26,098 bases of DNA from QAMX01 sp003149835 (GTDB lineage: Bacteria > Bacillota > Clostridia > Oscillospirales > QAMX01), in NCBI GenBank assembly GCA_959600635.1, contig CAUGMN010000037.1, forward strand, positions 1-26,098, given 5' to 3'. Made by a program: the position numbers and the translations under genes. How positions within the stretch are numbered: position 1 is the stretch's first letter; every line of letters starts with the position of its first letter. The notes under the pieces are model-generated. The model searched no databases. It worked only from the letters and a program-made list of their open reading frames with translations, and had not been told where the DNA came from. Positions 14,881 through 21,054 of the stretch are shown here, piece by piece.

Positions 14881-17307
14881 TCAGTTTTGCGGGTTGAACT
14901 CCGCCGAAATCATAATCCCTGTAAAGCGCCGGTCGGCCATGCAGCGCCGCAGGACGCCCGATACCATATCGCGGACGCGCTTGCTCTCCTCGGTCTTTAA
15001 GACGACTTGATAGCGGTATTTATTGTTCAGCTTGAAGACCGGCGCAGGGACGGGGTCATACAGCGTATCCTCTGCGCACAGGAACGGCGCGACCGCTTCC
15101 CGCAGCATGCGCGCCGCCGCAAAAACGCGGCTGTTTTCAATGCCCGCAAGCCGGAAGCACAGCAGATCGCAGAAGGGCGGATATCGAAGCGCCTGCCGGA
15201 AGGCGATCTCTCCGGCGTAAAAGCGGTCGTAGTCCTGCGCCGCCGCAAGCCGGAGAATCTCATGATCCGGCGAATATGTCTGAATGACGGCGCGGCCCGT
15301 CCGGCTGCCGCGTCCGGCGCGGCCGACGACCTGCGTGAGCTGGGAAAAAGCGCGCTCGTTGGCGCGAAAATCCGGGACGTTCAGCGCTTGGTCGCCGTCG
15401 ATGACGCCGACCAGCGTCACCGAATCGAAATCAAGCCCCTTGGCGATCATCTGCGTTCCCAGCAGGATCGGCACCTTTTCGCGCCGAAACCGTTCGAGCA
15501 GCGCCTCGTGCGTATGGATGCCGCCGGTCGTATCGGCGTCCATACGGATGACGCCGACGCCGGGGAACAGCGCCGCGAGCTCCTCGGCGATCCGCTGCGT
15601 CCCCGCGCCCTCGCGGCTGATAGAAGCGCTGCCGCACTGCGGGCAGTATTCGTAGACCGGCGCGGAGCGCGAACAGTAGTGGCACATCAGCCGGTGGTTG
15701 GCCGAATGATACGTCAGCGCCACGGAGCAGGCCTCGCAGCGCGGCACATAGCCGCAGCTGCGGCAAAGCATATAGCGGCTGGCGCCGCGCCGGTTCAAAA
15801 ACAGAATGCATTGCTCTCCGGCGTCGACCGTTTCGCGGATCGCCGCGGCCAGCGGCGCGCTGATGTGCGTCTCGTTGCCGCGTTTCAGCTCCGCTTTCAT
15901 ATCGGCGAATGAAACCTCCGGCAGAGTCACGCCGCCGAAACGGTTTTCCAGCCGGAAATAGGCGTATTTTCCGCTCCGCGCCGCATACATGCTTTCGAGC
16001 GCCGGTGTCGCCGATGCGAGCAGCAGTAGCGCCCCGTGCTGAACGGCACGAAACTTGGCGACGTCGCGCGCATGGTAGCGCGGCGACTGCTCGGATTTAT
16101 ACGACCCCTCCTGCTCCTCGTCGATGACGATCAAGCCGATATCGCTGAGCGGCGCAAAGACGGCCGAGCGCGTGCCGACGACGACGTCGGCGCGGCCGGA
16201 GCGGATCCGCTTCCACTCGTCGTAGCGCTCTCCGGCGCCGAGGCCGGAATGCAGCACGGCGACGCGGTCGCCGAAGTAACCGTAGAGGAGGTTTAAAAGC
16301 TGCGGCGTCAGCGCGATCTCGGGGACAAGCACGACGGCCTGCCGGCCGCAGCGCAGGCAGCGGCGGATCAGGCTGATATAGACAAGCGTTTTCCCGCTCC
16401 CCGTCACGCCGTGCAGCAGCGCCGCGCAGGGGCTTTTCGCCGCGATCTTTTCACACAGCGGCTCGTATGCTGCGGCCTGCTCCGCGTTCAGAACGGGATC
16501 CGGCCGCAGCTCTGCGGCCGCCGGCGGCGGAGCGGAAAGCCGGAGCACCTCGCGGTCAAACAGCTCGACGAGCCCGCGGCGCGCAAGCGTCTTGACCGTC
16601 GCGGCCGACGCGCCGGTATAATAGGAAATCTCCTTGACCGCCGCCTCGCCCGAGGCGCGCAAAAAATCGACCACCGCGGTCTGCGCCTTTGTCAGCCGCT
16701 TCTGCGGCTCGGCCTCATCGGCAAGCCGCGCGCAGGCGACGGTTTTGTCCTGACTGTGCAGCAGCGCGTGCTGTTTGCTCAGCAGCAGCTTCTTTTTGAC
16801 CAGCTCGCCGAGCAAATCGTCCAGCCCGTCCTCCCCAAAGCGTTTGGACAGCTCGGCGAGCGCAACGTCTCCGCCGCGCTCGCGGATAAATAAAAGCAGC
16901 GGCAAGGCCTTGCTCTGCTCAGAAAGCGGCTTGCCGTCATACTCGCGGTTATAGGTATACAGCACCTCCTGCCGGATATCGCTTCCGGCGGGGATACAGA
17001 GCCGGAACGCGTCGAAACAGGTGCAGAAATACTTGTCGCGCATCCAGAGGACGAGCTTCAAATCCTTTTCAGAAATGATCGGCGCCTCGTCGAGCAGCTC
17101 CCCGACGGGCTTCTTGCCCTCCGCCGTGTCCTCGTCTCTGACGCTCAGGATCAGCGCCTGCACCAGCCGGTTTCCCCGCCCGAACGGCACCAGCGCGCGC
17201 ATCCCCGCGGAGACCGCGCGCGTCTCCGACGCCGGCAGATAATACGAATAGGGGCGGTCGTAGACATAGCTCTCCGCCCTCACCGCGACCAGAACGGTTC
17301 TCACCAT
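14881..17307 (-). CDS. priA: PriA, primosomal replication-restart helicase
   Basis: The 808-residue product is the 3'-5' superfamily-2 helicase that reloads the replisome at stalled forks. The DNA-binding N-terminus occupies about 1-110; Walker A GVTGSGKT is at 300-307, the DEAD-box-equivalent DEEQ at 396-399 (DEEH in the E. coli enzyme), NRRGASRYMLC at 505-515, and the zinc clusters use Cys515, 518, 524, 527, 542, 545, 555 and 558. Helicase motif VI appears as QVVGRAGRG (659-667). AGGAGG stands upstream of the ATG, 39 nt after rpoZ. coaBC, which often separates rpoZ and priA, is missing here. Confidence 0.97.
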   Translation of the reverse strand: MVRTVLVAVRAESYVYDRPYSYYLPASETRAVSAGMRALVPFGRGNRLVQALILSVRDEDTAEGKKPVGELLDEAPIISEKDLKLVLWMRDKYFCTCFDAFRLCIPAGSDIRQEVLYTYNREYDGKPLSEQSKALPLLLFIRERGGDVALAELSKRFGEDGLDDLLGELVKKKLLLSKQHALLHSQDKTVACARLADEAEPQKRLTKAQTAVVDFLRASGEAAVKEISYYTGASAATVKTLARRGLVELFDREVLRLSAPPPAAAELRPDPVLNAEQAAAYEPLCEKIAAKSPCAALLHGVTGSGKTLVYISLIRRCLRCGRQAVVLVPEIALTPQLLNLLYGYFGDRVAVLHSGLGAGERYDEWKRIRSGRADVVVGTRSAVFAPLSDIGLIVIDEEQEGSYKSEQSPRYHARDVAKFRAVQHGALLLLASATPALESMYAARSGKYAYFRLENRFGGVTLPEVSFADMKAELKRGNETHISAPLAAAIRETVDAGEQCILFLNRRGASRYMLCRSCGYVPRCEACSVALTYHSANHRLMCHYCSRSAPVYEYCPQCGSASISREGAGTQRIAEELAALFPGVGVIRMDADTTGGIHTHEALLERFRREKVPILLGTQMIAKGLDFDSVTLVGVIDGDQALNVPDFRANERAFSQLTQVVGRAGRGSRTGRAVIQTYSPDHEILRLAAAQDYDRFYAGEIAFRQALRYPPFCDLLCFRLAGIENSRVFAAARMLREAVAPFLCAEDTLYDPVPAPVFKLNNKYRYQVVLKTEESKRVRDMVSGVLRRCMADRRFTGIMISAEFNPQN

Positions 17308-17346
17308 ATCGACCTACCGCCTCCTTGATCCGACGCCTCGGTATTG

Positions 17347-17583
17347 CTACTCGTTTTCCATCGCCGCCGCGCCGTCCGCCGCAGCTCTGTTTTCCGCGGC
17401 AGGCTCGGCGTAGCCCTCGTCATAAATCTGTTGCACCGCGAGCTTCACCGGCTTGTCTTCCAGCTTCTGGCCGTTTTCGATTGCCTCCTCGGCGATTTCC
17501 CGCGCCCGCTTCGCCGTGATATTGACAAGCAGGTAGCGGTTTCCCACGATATTGACAAGCGATTCCAGCGTAGGATACAGCAT
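17347..17583 (-). CDS. rpoZ: RpoZ, RNA polymerase omega subunit
   Basis: The 78-residue product matches the short Firmicutes omega subunit, which assists folding of the beta-prime subunit. Diagnostic pieces are NRYLLVNITAKRAREIAEEA (16-35) and DKPVKLAVQQIYDEGY (43-58). The tail from about 59 is Ala/Glu-rich. AGGAG lies 12 nt before the ATG. It follows gmk, as in most Firmicutes. A weak promoter-like pair (TTGACC 17650-17655, TATCAG 17627-17632, 17-bp spacer, minus strand) lies in the 78-nt gap and could give extra transcription. Confidence 0.93.
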   Translation of the reverse strand: MLYPTLESLVNIVGNRYLLVNITAKRAREIAEEAIENGQKLEDKPVKLAVQQIYDEGYAEPAAENRAAADGAAAMENE

Positions 17584-17661
17584 AATCCGTTACAACTCCT
17601 GTTTTTTATATGTTTTTTTGTTTGATCTGATACGCGCGCGGTCATCCGCGGTCAAAGCCGT

Positions 17662-18288
17662 TTACCGGCTGATCGTTTTCAGCCGGTCTGCTATCAGGCC
17701 GCAGATCTCCATCGCCGCGCTCCGCACGTCGACGTTATATACCGCGGCGTCGAACTGCGGCGCCAAGCGGCACTCCCCCTCGGCGATCGCCAGGCGTTTG
17801 CGAACCGCCGTCTCCGTCTCGGTCTTGCGCCCTCTGAGGCGGCGCTCCAGCTCTTCCATAGAAGGCGGCAGCAGAAAGACCAGCAGCGCCTCCGGCAGGC
17901 TCCTGCGCACCTGAAACGCCCCCTGCGTGTCGATATCGAGCACGACGATTTCACCCGCCGCGATCTTCTGCTCGATGGCCGCGCGCGGCGTTCCGTAGAG
18001 ATTGCCCGCATATTCCGCATGTTCGAGAAAGTCATTCCCGGATACGCCTTTTAAAAAGCTTTCCCGGTCGGTGAAATAATAATGCACGCCCTCTGTTTCG
18101 CCCGGGCGGGGCCGCCGCGTCGTTTTCGACACGGAGACGGAAACCGGCCGGCCAAGCCTCTGCGGACACAGCTCCTTGAGCTGTTCTATAACCGTCCCCT
18201 TTCCGACGCCGGACGGGCCGGAAAGGACGAGCAGCAGGCCTCTGCCGCCGTCTGCGCTGTAATTGATGCCGTTTGCCTCGTTTTCCAT
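17662..18288 (-). CDS. gmk: Gmk, guanylate kinase
   Basis: The 208-residue product phosphorylates GMP to GDP. The P-loop GPSGVGKG is at 24-31; SKTTRRPRPGE and GVHYYFTDRESF, which form the GMP-binding part, follow, and LDIDTQGAFQVR closes the core. The frame is open to 18336, overlapping remA, but the ATG at 18288 lies 10 nt after the remA stop and gives a normal length with a short N-terminal extension. The Shine-Dalgarno (GAGCGAG) is weak, so translation may depend on remA. Confidence 0.95.
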   Translation of the reverse strand: MENEANGINYSADGGRGLLLVLSGPSGVGKGTVIEQLKELCPQRLGRPVSVSVSKTTRRPRPGETEGVHYYFTDRESFLKGVSGNDFLEHAEYAGNLYGTPRAAIEQKIAAGEIVVLDIDTQGAFQVRRSLPEALLVFLLPPSMEELERRLRGRKTETETAVRKRLAIAEGECRLAPQFDAAVYNVDVRSAAMEICGLIADRLKTISR

Positions 18289-18298
18289 ACCGTCTCGC

Positions 18299-18595
18299 TC
18301 ACTGCCCGTCTTCGAGCGCTTCCTCCTCGTCTTCATCCTCTTCGTCGTCGGTCTGATCCTCGACGCGGTGCGCGATCGTTTCCGGCTGAATCGCCGAGAG
18401 AATCACGTGGTCGCTGTCGGTGACGATGACCGCGCGCGTGCGGCGGCCATAGGTCGCGTCGATGAGCATGCTTCTGTCGCGCGCTTCGAGAATGATCCGT
18501 TTGATCGGCGCGGATTCGGGACTGACGATGGAAACGATCCGCCCCGCCGAGACCATATTGCCAAAGCCGATGTTGACGAGCTTCAAAACGTTCAT
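18299..18595 (-). CDS. remA: RemA (DUF370) DNA-binding regulator
   Basis: The 98-residue product begins MNVLKLVNIGFGNMVSAGRI and contains the near-invariant core VSPESAPIKR, DATYGRRTRAVIVTDS and HVILSAIQPETIAHR. In Bacillus RemA activates biofilm-matrix and osmoprotection genes and forms ring-like DNA-binding oligomers. The core ends at about residue 77; residues 79-96 form a very acidic tail (DQTDDEEDEDEEEALED), unlike the shorter Bacillus C-terminus. The frame is open to 18661, but ATG 18595 matches the family start. The position between yicC and gmk is the conserved one. Confidence 0.95.
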   Translation of the reverse strand: MNVLKLVNIGFGNMVSAGRIVSIVSPESAPIKRIILEARDRSMLIDATYGRRTRAVIVTDSDHVILSAIQPETIAHRVEDQTDDEEDEDEEEALEDGQ

Positions 18596-18722
18596 AACCT
18601 TTTCATCCTTTTCTTTCCGCTTCTTTCCGCCGCGGGGAGAAATCCGCTTTTCGGCGGCCACTTTCGGCCGCGCGCAGCGGAAAATCGGCTCTCCGTTTGA
18701 CGGCGCGCGGCGGAAAGCCTCC

Positions 18723-19601
18723 CTATTCGATATTTTGAATCTGTTCGCGGATTTTTTCCAGCTCGGCTTTCATGTCGAGCGTCAGGCGCGTGACGGCGAG
18801 GTCGGAGGCTTTTGAACCGATGGTATTGATCTCGCGGTGAATCTCCTGAACCAAAAAATCGAGCTTGCGCCCTACGGCTCCGCCCGCGTCGAGCAGGGCG
18901 CGCAGCTGTGAAAAGTGGCTTTCCAGCCGCACCGTCTCCTCGTCGGTGGCGATGCGGTCGGCTACGATTGCGGCCTCCGTCAGAATGCGCGCCTCGTCGA
19001 CCTGCGTATCGGCCAGCAGCTCCCGCATTTTTGCCAGCAGCTTCTCGCGGTACTCCGCGACGATCTCCGGCATACGCGCGCGAACCGCCAGCATCATTCT
19101 TTCCAGCTCGTCGGTCTTGGCGAGCACGTCGGCGCGCAGAGCCGCGCCCTCGGTGCTGCGCATACCTGCAAACGCGCCCAGCGCCTGATCCAGCACCGAG
19201 CAGACCTCGCCGAGCAGCCGGTCGCGGTCTTCTTCCACTTTTTTGACCGTAAATACGTCCGGCAGCCGCGCGACGCCCATCGCCGTCGCGTCGTTCGGCA
19301 GGCCGTATTCTGAGGCGATCTCCCGGATCGCGCCGAGATAGGCCGTTACCGCGCCGCCGTTGACGCTGACCTCGCTGTCGCCCTCGGCGTATTCGATGCC
19401 GATGAAGACGTCGACCTTGCCGCGCGTGACGCCCGCCGCTTTCAGCCGGGCTTTGACGGGCTCCTCCAAAAATGCGTACAGGCGCGGGCAGCGCACGGCG
19501 CAGTCGAGATAACGGTTGTTGACCGAGCGCAGCTCCGCAGTAATCGTTTTGTTTCCGACCTGCTCGGACGCGCGCCCATAGCCGGTCATACTGTTGATCA
19601 T
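18723..19601 (-). CDS. yicC: YicC/YloC family endoribonuclease-like protein
   Basis: The 292-residue product starts with the family signature MINSMTGYGRASE and ends with the conserved DUF1732 segment (LDFLVQEIHREINTIGSKAS, then DLAVTRLTLDMKAELEKIRE). E. coli YicC influences RyhB small-RNA decay and the family has been described as endoribonucleases; the substrates in Firmicutes are unknown. The frame is open to 19721, but the ATG at 19601 has GGAG six nt upstream and the exact family N-terminus. It lies 127 nt upstream of remA, and the gap shows only short GC-rich inverted repeats. Confidence 0.95.
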   Translation of the reverse strand: MINSMTGYGRASEQVGNKTITAELRSVNNRYLDCAVRCPRLYAFLEEPVKARLKAAGVTRGKVDVFIGIEYAEGDSEVSVNGGAVTAYLGAIREIASEYGLPNDATAMGVARLPDVFTVKKVEEDRDRLLGEVCSVLDQALGAFAGMRSTEGAALRADVLAKTDELERMMLAVRARMPEIVAEYREKLLAKMRELLADTQVDEARILTEAAIVADRIATDEETVRLESHFSQLRALLDAGGAVGRKLDFLVQEIHREINTIGSKASDLAVTRLTLDMKAELEKIREQIQNIE

Positions 19602-19733
19602 AACGGCTCCGTTTCTCCGCCGCATATCGTCGATACCGAAACCGTCCCGCGGCGGAAAACGGTTCCGAAAAATTCTCCGGTCTCTATCCCTGACGAGGGC
19701 TCGCCGCGGCGTATCCCGCACCGCAAGGCGGAT

Positions 19734-19772
19734 TCCGACCGTCTCCCGCCTGCGCGGCGGGAGACGGTCGGA
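19734..19772 (-). repeat. 17-bp perfect hairpin after the SIS-domain gene
   Basis: A 17-bp stem (19734-19750 with 19756-19772) closes on TGCGC. It begins 11 nt after the stop of the SIS gene. On the minus strand it is followed by AATCCGCCTTG, not a U tract, so it fits an RNA 3'-end protector or a factor-assisted terminator better than a classical intrinsic terminator. Confidence 0.7.
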
Positions 19773-19783
19773 GCCGCGTCATA

Positions 19784-20830
19784 TCACTTGGTGATGGTGA
19801 CTTTGGAGAGGCCGCGCGGATTATCGGGGTTGAGGCCGCGCGCCGTCGAAAGCGCGCAGGCGAACATCTGCATGGCCGTGCTTGCGGAGAACAGCGCGCA
19901 GATCTCGTCGCATTCCGGCAGCAGAATCCCGCTGTCGGCCTCGGCGATCACGGCCGGATCCGGCGTGAACGCAAAAACGTCGCCGCCCGCCTGTTTGACG
20001 CGCTCGATCATCTTGCGGGAGTCGTCGGCCAGCTTGTCGCCGAGCGCAAACTGGAACACCGGCGTCCCGTCGGAGATCTGCGCCACCGGCCCGTGGTAAA
20101 AATCGCTCGTCGCATAGCCGCGGCTGCGGATATAGCACGTCTCCTGCGTTTTGAGCGCGAATTCCAGCGCGATCGGGAAAGCGAAACCGCGGCCCAGAAC
20201 AAAGCTGTCGCCGATAAAGCGGTAACGCCCCGCGGCCTGTTCGACGGCTTCGGCGAGCTTGTAGGTCTTATCAATCACCTGCGGCACACGGCGCTGCGCG
20301 TCTTTCAGTTCCTGATTCCCCGACCATTTCGCAACGAGCGCGAGCACGAGATAGAGCTCGCCGATAAACGTTTTCGTCGCGGCGACGGATTTTTCCGGCC
20401 CCATCGCGCAGTCCAGATGGAACGCCGCGCAGGACGCCATCGGCGAATCCGGCTCGTTGGTAATCGCCACGGTCACCGCGCCGCTCTCATTGGCGCGGGT
20501 CAGCACTTCCATCGCGTCGGCGGCGCGGCCGCTCTGCGACAGACCGATGACGAGCTGATTTTTCAGGCAGAGCGCGCCGTCGTACACGGTGTATACCGAG
20601 GGCGCGGCCAGCGCGACCGGCAGGCCGCAATAGGTCTCGATCAGATATTTGGCGAACACGCCCGCGTGATCGGACGTGCCGCGCGCCGCAATCACAACGC
20701 CGGAAACCTTTTTCTTCTTGACGGCGCGGACGATTTCGGCGATCATAGCCGTGTTTTTCGCCTTCGCCGCGCGGCATCCGGCGGCGGACTCGTTAATTTC
20801 CTTCCACATCAGCGTTTCAGTCATAACCAT
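19784..20830 (-). CDS. SIS-domain sugar-phosphate isomerase/deaminase-like protein (GlmS isomerase-half type)
   Basis: The 348-residue product contains two SIS folds and resembles the isomerase half of GlmS without its glutaminase domain, as in AgaS/FrlB-type enzymes. Visible signatures are ARGTSDHAG (first fold), LSQSGRAAD, VAATKTFIGELY, and in the second fold LGRGFAFPIALEFALKTQE followed by DFYHGPVAQI; the last motif corresponds to the substrate-binding HGP of GlmS. It likely acts on an amino-sugar or ketosamine phosphate in the cytoplasm, but no transporter or kinase is adjacent. The frame is open to 21097; ATG 20830 follows AAAGGAG by 10 nt and is preferred. It sits between ftsK and yicC as an isolated insertion. 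Confidence 0.85.
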   Translation of the reverse strand: MVMTETLMWKEINESAAGCRAAKAKNTAMIAEIVRAVKKKKVSGVVIAARGTSDHAGVFAKYLIETYCGLPVALAAPSVYTVYDGALCLKNQLVIGLSQSGRAADAMEVLTRANESGAVTVAITNEPDSPMASCAAFHLDCAMGPEKSVAATKTFIGELYLVLALVAKWSGNQELKDAQRRVPQVIDKTYKLAEAVEQAAGRYRFIGDSFVLGRGFAFPIALEFALKTQETCYIRSRGYATSDFYHGPVAQISDGTPVFQFALGDKLADDSRKMIERVKQAGGDVFAFTPDPAVIAEADSGILLPECDEICALFSASTAMQMFACALSTARGLNPDNPRGLSKVTITK

Positions 20831-20858
20831 ATTGATTGTTCTCCTTTTATTTTGAATG

Positions 20859-20880
20859 CGCCCGAAACCCGCTTCGGGCG
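20859..20880 (-). repeat. 8-bp hairpin ahead of the SIS-gene ribosome-binding site
   Basis: CGCCCGAA (20859-20866) and TTCGGGCG (20873-20880) pair across a 6-nt loop, 28 nt upstream of the start codon. In the minus transcript it is followed by an A-rich stretch and then AAAGGAG. It could affect leader stability; nothing shows a specific ligand or protein. Confidence 0.4.
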
Positions 20881-21004
20881 GAATAGGCAATGCCAATGGC
20901 TGTGATTTGGGTTTGAAGTCAGGCGGCTCCGCCGCAAACGGAAAAAACTTCTCCGTCGCTGCGCCTCTTACGCGCCGCAGGCGAAGCTCACGCCCGCGGA
21001 CGCT

Positions 21005-21039
21005 TCCGGCCGGGACGCACCCCTCAAAACCCGGCCGGA
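21005..21039 (-). repeat. 10-bp hairpin after ftsK
   Basis: TCCGGCCGGG (21005-21014) pairs with CCCGGCCGGA (21030-21039) across a 15-nt loop, starting 15 nt after the ftsK stop. There is no U tract on the minus strand. Together with 19734-19772 it suggests stop-proximal hairpins used as 3' ends. Confidence 0.55.
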
Positions 21040-21054
21040 GTGCGGCGGCGGCCG

